This document shows, piece by piece, positions 1 to 6,427 of a stretch of 11,684 bases of DNA. Both the position numbers and the translations under genes were made by a program. Positions within the stretch are counted from its first letter, which is position 1, and every line of letters begins with the position of its first letter. A model generated the notes under the pieces. That model was not told the origin of the DNA. It did no database searches and saw only the letters and a program-made list of their open reading frames with translations. The stretch covers positions 1 through 11,684 of the forward strand of contig JAJZRT010000056.1 of assembly GCA_021802595.1 (NCBI GenBank). The letters run 5' to 3'. This DNA comes from Pseudomonadota bacterium. GTDB taxonomy: Bacteria > Pseudomonadota > Gammaproteobacteria > Burkholderiales > Thiobacillaceae.

Positions 1-534
1 TTCGGGCGGCACGCCGAACTTGGCGGCGACGCCGGCCGCGTCGAGCGTTTCCAGGCTCATGGTGTTGACCAGCGTCACGTGGTCGTCGACCAGTTGCGCC
101 ATGTCCTTGTCGCCGGTGGAGACGATGCTGCGGATGCCCTTTGCAGTCGCGTGCCGCACCAGCGTGCCGATCACGTCGTCGGCCTCGACGCCATCGATGA
201 CGACGAGCGGCCAGCCTTCGGCACGGATCGCCGCGTACAGCGGCTCGATCTGTCTGCGCAGGTCGTCCGGCATCGGCGGGCGGTGCTCCTTGTACGCCGG
301 ATAGAGCTCGTCGCGGAAGGTCTTGCCCTTCGCGTCGAACACGCAGGCGATATAATCGGCCGCATGGTCCTTCCGCAGCTTGTGCAGCATGGAGAGCACG
401 CCCTTGATCGCATTGGTCGGTTCGCCGGCCGTGTTGCGCAGATCGGGCAGCGCATGAAATGCGCGGTACAGGTAGGACGAGCCGTCCACCAATAACAGGA
501 TTTTCCTGGGCTGGCTTACATTAGAATCGTTCAC
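1..534 (-). CDS. polA: DNA polymerase I, N-terminal 5'-3' exonuclease part (partial)
   Basis: Pol I fills gaps and removes RNA primers during Okazaki maturation and excision repair. The 178 visible codons cover the start of the 5'-3' exonuclease (FEN-like) domain. [18 protein letters not shown] at residues 13-30 carries the first metal-binding Asp (D17). [19 protein letters not shown] (64-82) follows, then [12 protein letters not shown] (114-125) and [11 protein letters not shown] (139-149) with the clustered acidic metal ligands. The frame stays open to position 1, so the rest of the exonuclease and the polymerase domain lie outside the window. I chose the GTG at 534: no ATG is in frame upstream of the conserved core, and the next upstream GTG would lie inside the divergent gene. 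No strong Shine-Dalgarno is visible. The neighbour on the other strand starts 13 bp away. Identification is near certain; the exact start is less so. Confidence 0.96.
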   Translation of the reverse strand, partial: MNDSNVSQPRKILLLVDGSSYLYRAFHALPDLRNTAGEPTNAIKGVLSMLHKLRKDHAADYIACVFDAKGKTFRDELYPAYKEHRPPMPDDLRRQIEPLYAAIRAEGWPLVVIDGVEADDVIGTLVRHATAKGIRSIVSTGDKDMAQLVDDHVTLVNTMSLETLDAAGVAAKFGVPPE

Positions 535-547
535 GAGGCGCTCGAAA
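522..547 (+). promoter_or_regulatory. Possible -10 element in the 13-bp polA/LOG divergent gap
   Basis: TAGAAT at 522-527 is one mismatch from TATAAT and lies 20 bp before the ATG of the LOG-family gene, inside the polA reading frame. No good -35 sits at 16-18 bp; the nearest T-rich stretch is around 499-506. If used, transcription would start near 534 and leave a leader of about 14 nt. Tentative. Confidence 0.25.
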
Positions 548-1276
548 ATGCACTTGGATAAATTGCCTGCCACCGCCGACCCGGGGCGCGCTGCCGAGAT
601 CAACTACTCGGCGCGCGAGTCATGGCGGATGCTGGGAATTATGGCAGAGTTCGTCGAGGCGACCGAACGGCTGGCCTCGATCCGTCCGGCCGTGTCGATC
701 TTCGGCAGTGCCCGCACGCCGCCCGACCACGCGTACTACATGCTGACCGAAAACATCGCGCGCAAGCTGTCGGACGCCGGCTTCTCGGTCGTGTCAGGAG
801 GCGGCCCCGGCATCATGGAAGCGGCCAACAAGGGCGCGTATTTCGGCAAGTCGCCGAGCGTCGGCCTCAACATCCAGCTGCCGCACGAACAGAGCGCCAA
901 CGCCTATCAGGACATCAGCCAGACCTTCCAGCATTTCTTCGCGCGCAAGGTCATGTTCGTCAAGTTCGCCGCCGCCTACGTCGTCATGCCGGGCGGTTTC
1001 GGCACACTGGACGAACTCTTCGAGGCGCTGACCCTGGTGCAGACCGGGAAGATCGCCGGCATCCCCATCATCCTGGTCGGCTCGAAATTCTGGGCCGGAC
1101 TGGCCGACTGGGTGAAGGACAGGCTGGTCGGCGAGGGCATGATCTCGCCTGAAGACGTCCAGCTGCTGCGCATCATCGACAAGCCGGAAGAAGTGGTTGA
1201 TGCCATCTTCAGTCACTATGAAAAACGCGGCTTCATGCCGTCGCTGGCCGAACGCGAAATCCAGCTCAATCTTTGA
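548..1276 (+). CDS. LOG family protein (TIGR00730-type Rossmann fold)
   Basis: This 242-residue protein has the LOG/lysine decarboxylase-like Rossmann signatures. FGSAR is at 52-56, [15 protein letters not shown] at 83-97, and [12 protein letters not shown] at 148-159, the PGGxGTxxE motif that forms the nucleotide and catalytic pocket. Characterised family members are phosphoribohydrolases that release the free base from nucleoside 5'-monophosphates, including cytokinin ribotides; older 'lysine decarboxylase' labels are wrong. The substrate of this copy cannot be read from sequence. An N-terminal extension of about 45 residues precedes the fold, making it longer than the short plant-like LOGs (about 180-200 residues) and typical of the longer proteobacterial subgroup. 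It should be soluble and cytoplasmic. The ATG at 548 has no clear Shine-Dalgarno. An internal ATG near residue 28 or 32 would still keep the core, so the start is moderately sure. Confidence 0.9.
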   Translation: MHLDKLPATADPGRAAEINYSARESWRMLGIMAEFVEATERLASIRPAVSIFGSARTPPDHAYYMLTENIARKLSDAGFSVVSGGGPGIMEAANKGAYFGKSPSVGLNIQLPHEQSANAYQDISQTFQHFFARKVMFVKFAAAYVVMPGGFGTLDELFEALTLVQTGKIAGIPIILVGSKFWAGLADWVKDRLVGEGMISPEDVQLLRIIDKPEEVVDAIFSHYEKRGFMPSLAEREIQLNL

Positions 1277-1336
1277 ACGCTCGATGTGCCTCTCGGCTAA
1301 GCTAGAACCCTACTCGTCCCAATTCTGGAGCCTGTC

Positions 1337-1660
1337 ATGCGCTATCCCGTCCTGTTGTTGAGCCTGCTGTTGAGCGGCCTTGCCGTCGCGGCCAGCCCGT
1401 CCGGCCAGCCGCCTGGCCTGACGCCTGTCCCGGATGGTCCGCCGGGCCCCGGTGATGCGCCGCCCGTGACGATCAAGCCGAACAGCCAGGGCGGGCGCGT
1501 GATCGAGTATCGCGCGCATGGCAAGCTGTACATGCTGAAAGTCATCCCCAAGGTCGGCAAGCCCTATTACCTCGTTGACCCGCGCGGAGATGGCCGTTTC
1601 GAGCGGCAGGAGACCTTGCCTGGCCTGCAGCCGCCGTTGTGGGTGATCAAGGAGTGGTGA
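1337..1660 (+). CDS. DUF2782 family small exported protein
   Basis: A 107-residue protein with a clear signal peptide (MRYPVLLLSLLLSGLAVA, predicted cleavage around residues 18-20). A Pro/Gly-rich linker follows at about 21-45 (SGQPPGLTPVPDGPPGPGD). The compact C-terminal domain contains VIEYRAHGKLYMLKVIPKVG (55-74), PYYLVDPRGDGRF (76-88) and a final LWVIKEW. This pattern matches DUF2782, a periplasmic domain of unknown function often found near polA and thrB in gamma- and betaproteobacteria; here it lies one gene from polA. A GGAG at about 1327-1330 gives a usable ribosome binding site for the ATG. It sits 60 bp after the LOG gene on the same strand and may be cotranscribed. I see no catalytic residues and assign no function. 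Confidence 0.82.
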   Translation: MRYPVLLLSLLLSGLAVAASPSGQPPGLTPVPDGPPGPGDAPPVTIKPNSQGGRVIEYRAHGKLYMLKVIPKVGKPYYLVDPRGDGRFERQETLPGLQPPLWVIKEW

Positions 1661-1694
1661 TCAAGTAGTCCTGAGTCTTTGCATGCGTGTCGGT

Positions 1695-1700
1695 TAAAAT
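1695..1700 (+). promoter_or_regulatory. Candidate -10 (TAAAAT) directly upstream of the BPSS1780 gene
   Basis: TAAAAT at 1695-1700, in the context GGTTAAAATCGG, ends 7 bp before the ATG at 1708. Transcription from it would begin at or next to the start codon and give a leaderless mRNA, consistent with the absence of any Shine-Dalgarno. No convincing -35 is seen at 17 +/- 1 bp. Similar TAAAAT boxes occur before uvrD/MoaD (4591) and prk (9034-9039, minus). Confidence 0.35.
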
Positions 1701-1707
1701 CGGCCGC

Positions 1708-2478
1708 ATGAATACTGCTTCCAATCAAGACGTCCCGCGCAGGGTCGCGGCCAGCCAGGGTTTTCAGTGGGTGGTCGCGGGCTTTCGCCTGTATCGCAAA
1801 AATCCCTTGTTGCTGTCCGCCGCGTTCGGCCTGCTGTTCGGCGTGGTGATGGCACTCGGGCTCATTCCCCTGGTGGGCGGCTCGCTGTCGGACCTGGCCT
1901 CGCCCCTGATGGTGGCGGGGTTCATGGCGGCGTATCGCGCGCTCGACGAAGGACGCGAACTCGAACTGCCGCATTTCCTGGCCGGGGTACGGGGACCGGT
2001 GATTCCGCTGATGACGGTTGGAGCGGTGCAGTTGCTGGGAGCGCTGGTCATCGGCCAGCTGATGCTGGCCATGGGCTTCGACCCGCAGGCGGTGATGGAG
2101 GCCGCTAAAGGCGGCAAGGCGTCGCCGGCCGAGATGCAGGCCCTGGTGAACCAGGCCCTGCCGGCGGTGCTGACCGGGATGGCGCTGTTTACCCCGCTGT
2201 TCATGGCCACCTGGTTCGCGCCGGCGCTGATCCTGTTCGGCGGCGCCCGCCCGGCCACTGCGCTGGGAGTGAGCCTGAAGGCCGTCGCCAAAAACTGGGC
2301 GTCGATGCTGACGAACAGCCTGGCCCTCGGCCTGCTGCTGTTCATCGCGGCACTGGTGCCGATGCTGCTGGGTCTGCTGGTGGCGTTGCCGGTGCTGTTC
2401 GGTTCGCTGTATGCCTCGTATCAGGCGATATTCGCGGTATGGAAGGATGACACTCAGGCGGGCGACAATTTGGCGTAG
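1708..2478 (+). CDS. BPSS1780 family integral membrane protein
   Basis: A 256-residue polytopic membrane protein. The N-terminus (ASQGFQWVVAGFRLYRKNPL, about residues 15-34) and the following GLIPLVGG / SPLMVAGFMAAYRALDEGR region are characteristic of the betaproteobacterial BPSS1780 family, which has no known function. Hydrophobic stretches at about 34-58, 97-122, 150-182 and 205-240 suggest four to six membrane segments. A hydrophilic Lys/Gly stretch lies near 130-140, and the C-terminal tail is short and charged. I chose the ATG at 1708 over a GTG at 1687 because the family begins close to the conserved W/GF motif and the seven extra residues would overlap a likely -10 box. The last 25 bp overlap the end of the convergent uvrD gene. 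It may continue the transcript of the two upstream genes or use its own promoter. Confidence 0.8.
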   Translation: MNTASNQDVPRRVAASQGFQWVVAGFRLYRKNPLLLSAAFGLLFGVVMALGLIPLVGGSLSDLASPLMVAGFMAAYRALDEGRELELPHFLAGVRGPVIPLMTVGAVQLLGALVIGQLMLAMGFDPQAVMEAAKGGKASPAEMQALVNQALPAVLTGMALFTPLFMATWFAPALILFGGARPATALGVSLKAVAKNWASMLTNSLALGLLLFIAALVPMLLGLLVALPVLFGSLYASYQAIFAVWKDDTQAGDNLA

Positions 2479-4583
2479 GCCAGTGCCAGCCATTTCGTCC
2501 CGACGTCACGGAATTTCACCTGCACCCGCGCATCGGGGCCGCGTCCCTCGAAGTCGATGATGATGCCGGTGCCGAACTTGGCGTGGGCCACGCTCTGGCC
2601 GATCTTGTAGCCGGTGTCGTTGCCCTGGCTGCGTGGTGCAGGCGTGCCGTAGTGGCCGGTGGTTTGCTGCACGCTGCTTGAATAGGCGGAATCGCGCCGG
2701 TTCAGATGCAGCAGCACCTGCTCCGGCAGTTCATCCAGAAAACGTGACGGCAGGCCATAGCGAATCTGCCCGTGCAGCATGCGCGACTGCGCGTGCGACA
2801 GGTACAAGCGCCGCCGCGCGCGGGTGATCGCCACGTACATCAGCCGGCGTTCCTCTTCCAGCCCATTCTCTTCGTGGGCACTCTGCTCGTGCGGAAACAG
2901 GCTTTCCTCCAGCCCGGTGATGAATACGGTGTGGAACTCCAGTCCCTTGGCGGCGTGCACCGTCATCAACTGCAGCGCGTCGTGGCCGGCGCCGGCCTGG
3001 TGTTCGCCGGCTTCGAGCGCGGCGTGGGCGAGGAATGCATCAAGGGTGTTTTCCTCGGACTCTTCGGAGAACAGCGCCGCGGCGTTGAGCAGTTCGTTGA
3101 GGTTTTCCAGGCGGTCGGCGCCGTCCTTGTCGGCGCGGTAGTAATCCGCCAGGCCCGAGGCTTCGATGACATGGTCGATCACTTCGGCCAGCGGCAGGTC
3201 GGCGGTGGCCTGCTTGATCCCCTCGATCAGTCTGGCGAAACTGGCGACCTTGCCGCTGCTGGTGCAGGCTGCCTGCCACAGGCTGCTGCCCGAACGCGCG
3301 GCGTGGTCGGCGAGCTGCTCCAGGCTGCGCGCACCGATGCCGCGCGCGGGGAAGTTGACCACGCGCAGGAACGCCCCGTCGTCTTCGGGATTGGTCAGCA
3401 GACGCAGATACGCGAGCGCGTGCTTGATTTCCTGGCGCTCGAAAAAGCGCAGGCCGCCGTACACGCGATACGGCACATGGGCCGAGAACAGCGCGTGCTC
3501 CAGCACCCGCGACTGCGCGTTGGAGCGGTACAGCAGCGCCATGTCGCACAGCGCCACGCCTTCGCGGTTGAGCGTCTTCACCTCGTCGACCACGAAACTC
3601 GCCTCGTCCTGGTCGGAGTAGGCCTCGAAGATGCGGATCGGCTCGCCTTCGCCTTCCGCGGTCCACAGATTCTTGCCGAGCCGGTGTGCGTTCTGCGCAA
3701 TCAGCGTGTTGGCGGCGGTGAGGATGTGGCCGTGGCTGCGGTAGTTCTGCTCCAGCTTGATCACGTTGCCGTGGGCGAACTCGCGCTCGAACTCGGCCAT
3801 GTTGGCGGTGTTGGCGCCGCGGAAGGCGTAGATCGACTGGTCGTCGTCGCCCACCGCGAACAGCGCGGTATGCGGTCCGGCGAACAGCTTCAGCCAGCGG
3901 TACTGCAGCGTGTTGGTGTCCTGGAATTCGTCGACCAGGATGTGGCGGAAGCGGTCGCGGTAATGCTGGCGCAGCGGCTCGTTGCGGTACAGCAGCTCAT
4001 AGGAACGCAGCAGCAGTTCCGGGAAGTCGGCCACGCCCTCGCGCTGGCACTGCGCGTCGTAGGCCTCGAACAGCTCGGCCATGCGCATCGAGTATTCGTC
4101 GAAGGCCTCGGCGTCGCGTGCACGGCGGCCGGCCTCCTTGTGGCCGTTGATGAACCACTGCACCTTCTTCGGTTCGTATTTCTCGGTGTCGACGTTCATC
4201 GCCTTCATCAGCCGCTTGATCGCCGACAGCTGGTCCGACGAATCGAGGATCTGGAACGATTGCGGCAGCCCCGCCTCGCGCCAGTGCGTGCGCAGCAGGC
4301 GGTTGGCCAGGCCATGGAAGGTGCCCACCCACATGCCGCGCGTGTTGATGGGCAGCATCGCCGAGATGCGCGTCATCATTTCCTTCGCCGCCTTGTTGGT
4401 GAAGGTCACCGCGAGAATACCGTGCGGCGACACCTGCCCGGTCTGGATCAGCCACACGATGCGGGTGGTCAGCACCCGCGTCTTGCCCGAGCCGGCTCCT
4501 GCGAGAATCAGCGCCGATTCGTGCGGCAACGTCACCGCGGCGCGCTGTTCGGGGTTGAGGTTTTCCAGCAAGGGGTTGGACAT
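2454..4583 (-). CDS. uvrD: UvrD/Rep/PcrA-type superfamily 1A DNA helicase
   Basis: A 709-residue 3'-5' SF1A helicase of the type that removes UvrC and cleaved oligonucleotides in nucleotide excision repair, unwinds in mismatch repair and clears protein-DNA blocks. All motifs are present: Walker A GAGSGKT at about 29-35, motif Ia AVTFTNKAAKEM at 58-69, Walker B DEFQDTN at 218-224, motif III GDDDQSIYAFRGA at 245-257, motif IV EQNYRS at 278-283, motif V MTVHAAKGLEF near 540-550 and motif VI EERRLMYVAITRAR near 576-589. After a variable linker, the C-terminus (VAHAKFGTGIIIDFEGRG onward) is the Tudor-like domain of UvrD/PcrA that contacts RNA polymerase in studied homologues; Rep usually lacks it, which favours UvrD. 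The ATG at 4583 (MSNPLLENLNPEQ) fits the family; an in-frame start at 4607 would add eight atypical residues. I see no LexA box in the 47-bp divergent spacer. Confidence 0.95.
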   Translation of the reverse strand: MSNPLLENLNPEQRAAVTLPHESALILAGAGSGKTRVLTTRIVWLIQTGQVSPHGILAVTFTNKAAKEMMTRISAMLPINTRGMWVGTFHGLANRLLRTHWREAGLPQSFQILDSSDQLSAIKRLMKAMNVDTEKYEPKKVQWFINGHKEAGRRARDAEAFDEYSMRMAELFEAYDAQCQREGVADFPELLLRSYELLYRNEPLRQHYRDRFRHILVDEFQDTNTLQYRWLKLFAGPHTALFAVGDDDQSIYAFRGANTANMAEFEREFAHGNVIKLEQNYRSHGHILTAANTLIAQNAHRLGKNLWTAEGEGEPIRIFEAYSDQDEASFVVDEVKTLNREGVALCDMALLYRSNAQSRVLEHALFSAHVPYRVYGGLRFFERQEIKHALAYLRLLTNPEDDGAFLRVVNFPARGIGARSLEQLADHAARSGSSLWQAACTSSGKVASFARLIEGIKQATADLPLAEVIDHVIEASGLADYYRADKDGADRLENLNELLNAAALFSEESEENTLDAFLAHAALEAGEHQAGAGHDALQLMTVHAAKGLEFHTVFITGLEESLFPHEQSAHEENGLEEERRLMYVAITRARRRLYLSHAQSRMLHGQIRYGLPSRFLDELPEQVLLHLNRRDSAYSSSVQQTTGHYGTPAPRSQGNDTGYKIGQSVAHAKFGTGIIIDFEGRGPDARVQVKFRDVGTKWLALAYAKLSPA

Positions 4584-4590
4584 ACGGGGG

Positions 4591-4630
4591 TAAAATCGGG
4601 CGGTCAATCGCAGATTATAAAGGCCTGGAG
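4591..4630. promoter_or_regulatory. Divergent promoter region between uvrD and the MoaD-like gene
   Basis: On the minus strand a perfect TATAAT (4614-4619) lies 30 bp from the uvrD ATG and predicts a leader of about 24 nt. Its -35 would fall inside the MoaD-like gene and is poor. On the plus strand TAAAAT at 4591-4596 could serve the MoaD-like gene, again without a good -35. AAAGG at 4619-4623 is the likely ribosome binding site for the ATG at 4631. The spacer is only 47 bp, so expression of the two genes may interfere. Confidence 0.4.
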
Positions 4631-4882
4631 ATGGTGAAGATTTTGTTTTTCGGCGACCTCGTGGACACCCTTGGCATGGCCTCCGACGAAATCGCCCTGC
4701 CTGCGGATGTGACCGACGTCGAGCGCCTGCTGTTCGTGCTGTCGAAGCGCGGCGAGATGTGGAAGAAGATGCTGCTCGGCAATCCCAAGCTCAACGTCAC
4801 CGTCAACAAGCAGTTCGCCGAGAAATCGGCCCCGATCAAGGATGGGGACGAGGTCGCGCTGGTGGGGTTCGCTGTGGTGTGA
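4631..4882 (+). CDS. MoaD/ThiS-like beta-grasp protein without terminal Gly-Gly
   Basis: An 83-residue protein resembling the small subunit of molybdopterin synthase. It starts MVKILFFGDLVDTLG, like the MoaD start IKVLFFAxLRExLG. A helix (DVERLLFVLSKRGEMWKKML, about 30-49) follows, then NPKLNVTVNKQFAEKSAPIKDGDEVAL (51-77), which matches the MoaD/ThiS segment ending in DGDEVA. MoaD and ThiS carry sulfur on a C-terminal GG; here the chain ends VALVGFAVV and no frame of the last codons supplies GG. So the fold is plausible but the sulfur-carrier role is doubtful. No moaE or other cofactor gene is nearby. It could be a diverged paralogue or a partner-binding protein. The ATG has AAAGG about 8 nt upstream. 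It is the only plus-strand gene between uvrD and the PEP-CTERM block. Confidence 0.7.
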   Translation: MVKILFFGDLVDTLGMASDEIALPADVTDVERLLFVLSKRGEMWKKMLLGNPKLNVTVNKQFAEKSAPIKDGDEVALVGFAVV

Positions 4883-5200
4883 GTGCCAGGATGCCATCAT
4901 GAAGGCACGATCCTCAGCCAACAACGCACAAGATCGAGGGATCGAGGCTCAAGGATAGCTGACGCCTGGGAGCGACTCAATCAGGCCAATCGGGCATCCC
5001 CGCTGCCCGGATTCATTTCTTTGGCCAGGTCGGTCGGATTTTTTACACACGGGCGGAATGCGTAGCGGGATTCGGTTTTTTCCCGAACGGCTGCGCCGAC
5101 AAACCTCATCGCGATCAGTCATCTGGCGCGACCCCTCGCGCAGGAACGATACTTGCGTGTGCAGCGGGCAGTGCTGACCTTTCAAGTGACAGCCGCAAAC
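4883..5200. other. Intergenic stretch with no recognisable gene
   Basis: About 320 bp separate the MoaD-like gene from the minus-strand terminator. The short open frames here (a 60-codon plus frame with a GTG start, and a 106-codon minus frame that runs through the terminator) have no ribosome binding site or recognisable motif. Small inverted repeats are present, including TTCGG/CCGAA around a T6 run near 5074-5092. I see no tRNA, phage or insertion sequence signature. Confidence 0.6.
4991..5022 (+). terminator. Weak candidate terminator after the MoaD-like gene
   Basis: A 6-bp stem (CGGGCA at 4991-4996 with TGCCCG at 5004-5009, 7-nt loop) is followed by a T-rich but interrupted stretch (GATTCATTTCTTT). 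It lies about 110 bp downstream of the stop codon. The short stem and broken T tract make it marginal. Confidence 0.3.
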
Positions 5201-5224
5201 AAAAAAGACCCGCCATGAGGCGGG
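5201..5224 (-). terminator. Rho-independent terminator of the PEP-CTERM block
   Basis: CCCGCC (5209-5214) pairs with GGCGGG (5219-5224) around a 4-nt ATGA loop. Read on the minus strand, the hairpin is followed by GTC and then six T's (5206-5201). It is a standard intrinsic terminator for transcription leaving the PEP-CTERM gene, 143 bp past its stop codon. Confidence 0.85.
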
Positions 5225-5230
5225 CCAAAG

Positions 5231-5317
5231 ATGCGCGTGAACGCATACGGTGAAGCTTGCCCAAGGCACGGCTCATGTCAGCCATGCCGTTTGGGGTGGC
5301 TCGATGCTCGACGAGCC
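5231..5317 (-). ncRNA. Hairpin-rich 3' UTR, candidate 3'-UTR-derived small RNA
   Basis: Between the PEP-CTERM stop codon and its terminator, three hairpins line up on the minus strand. The first is GGCTCG/CGAGCC (5298-5303 with 5312-5317). The second and longest runs from 5260 to 5296: a 9-bp stem of GGCATGGCT with AGCCGTGCC (loop GACATG), extended by CCCAA/TTGGG across a 2-nt bulge. The third is ATGCG/CGCAT (5231-5235 with 5242-5246). One pair of the long stem is G.U in minus-strand RNA but A.C in plus-strand RNA, which favours transcription from the minus strand. The terminator follows directly. It matches no RNA family I can name and may simply protect the mRNA 3' end. Confidence 0.35.
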
Positions 5318-5367
5318 TGGCTGGCAGCTTAATGCGCCATTATTTGTATCGTTGGTGACAGCATGAT

Positions 5368-6324
5368 TTATTTCGCTATGGCACGGCGACGCGCGACGGC
5401 AAAACCCACCAAGCCCAGCCCCGCCAGCATCATGGCGTAGGTGTCGGCTTCGGGGACCGCTTGGACGTACAGGCCTGATGAACCCATCAGGCTCGATCCT
5501 TCCGGCAATACCAGGCTGCTCCCCAGTGATGCCAGGGTGAAGTCCGCCCGGCCGCCGTTCGAGGCATTGCTGCCAAGCGTGGCCGTCAGCTGGAAAGCCT
5601 TGCCGTATTCAAAAGTGAATTCGCCCTCGATGTCCTGCGATAGCGTCGACTTGCCCTTGCCATACAGGCTGGAAGACTGGCTGAACAGGGTCTGGCTCTG
5701 ATCGGCTTCGCTGCACGTATTGTAGTAGTAATAGCAATAGGAGCCGGTTGAGTAGCCGATGTTCAGGCTGTAGCCGGCCGACCCGTTTTTACCCGATGCC
5801 AGCGTGCCGTTAAGCTCGGACACGAAACTTGCCGTACCCAGACCGGTGCCGCCGGAAATCACGAACCAGTCGTTCCAGCTTGACGTTGCACTGGCGGCGC
5901 TGTTGCCATAACCATTGCCGGTCGTAACCGACTGGGTTTCTGCGCGCGTCTTGGCCTGGCCGTTTTCTGCCGAGGCTGCGGCGAGGTAGCCATAGCCTTT
6001 GCGATTAAGTTCGAGACCAACCTGCGAGCCGTCCGCAGTGGAGTCGTTCTCACTGAAGCCGCCGTAGCTTGAACCCAGGTTGTAGGACAGGCTGCCGCTC
6101 ACGCTGGACGATGCGGAGGCGGCATTCAACGTGTTCACGGATGGCAGGGTGACGGGGCTGGGATTGAAAACGACGACGGGGTTGGGATTCAGGATGTAGA
6201 TCGCGCCATTTGACATGGTGCTGATCAGCCCGTCTGCCTGGGCACTGACGCTGGCCAGGACCATGCCCGCCATGAGTAGGGATTGAGGGACGCCAAACTG
6301 TTTTACTGCATTCACGCGTTTCAT
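5368..6324 (-). CDS. PEP-CTERM sorting domain protein, 318 aa
   Basis: An exported protein destined for exosortase processing. It has an N-terminal signal peptide (MKRVNAVKQFGVPQSLLMAG... to about SAQA, residue 30) and a C-terminal sorting tail at 290-314: the VPEADTYAMM motif, a hydrophobic helix LAGLGLVGFAV and a basic ARRR stop-transfer. The mature region (31-289) is rich in Ser, Gly, Ala, Asn and Thr, low in charge and probably beta-rich, typical of this heterogeneous class; no enzymatic motif is seen. An odd cluster, SYCYYYYNTC, lies at 195-204 with the protein's only two cysteines. I chose the ATG at 6324 because AAGGA lies 8 nt upstream and the signal peptide begins there; the frame is open 44 codons further upstream without support. 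It sits 103 bp downstream of a second PEP-CTERM gene. Surface or matrix function is inferred from the family; the specific role is unknown. Confidence 0.88.
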   Translation of the reverse strand: MKRVNAVKQFGVPQSLLMAGMVLASVSAQADGLISTMSNGAIYILNPNPVVVFNPSPVTLPSVNTLNAASASSSVSGSLSYNLGSSYGGFSENDSTADGSQVGLELNRKGYGYLAAASAENGQAKTRAETQSVTTGNGYGNSAASATSSWNDWFVISGGTGLGTASFVSELNGTLASGKNGSAGYSLNIGYSTGSYCYYYYNTCSEADQSQTLFSQSSSLYGKGKSTLSQDIEGEFTFEYGKAFQLTATLGSNASNGGRADFTLASLGSSLVLPEGSSLMGSSGLYVQAVPEADTYAMMLAGLGLVGFAVARRRAIAK

Positions 6325-6376
6325 GATTTTCCTTGATTGAGGGTGGGACAAGAGGGTTATCGAACAAACCAGATCA

Positions 6377-6396
6377 AACGGGCTTCTCAACCCGTT
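6377..6396 (-). terminator. Hairpin between the two PEP-CTERM genes (attenuator or weak terminator)
   Basis: AACGGG (6377-6382) and CCCGTT (6391-6396) form a 6-bp stem with an 8-nt loop. On the minus strand it is followed by TGATCTGGTTTG, a poor T tract. It may give partial termination or protect an mRNA end between the genes rather than stop transcription fully. Confidence 0.35.
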
Positions 6397-6427
6397 CTTC
6401 CATCGTGACTCCGCAAATCGATTGTTG

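Noticed and set aside
1687..1707. GTG at 1687 as start of the BPSS1780 gene
   Set aside because: The seven extra residues overlap a likely -10 box, have no ribosome binding site and are not needed for the family N-terminus.
2772..4637. 621-codon plus-strand frame opposite uvrD
   Set aside because: It is a shadow of the well-supported helicase frame, rich in Gln/Arg/Val/His, with no family motif.
4949..5269. 106-codon minus-strand frame downstream of the PEP-CTERM gene
   Set aside because: It reads through a strong terminator and hairpins, has no ribosome binding site and no recognisable motif.
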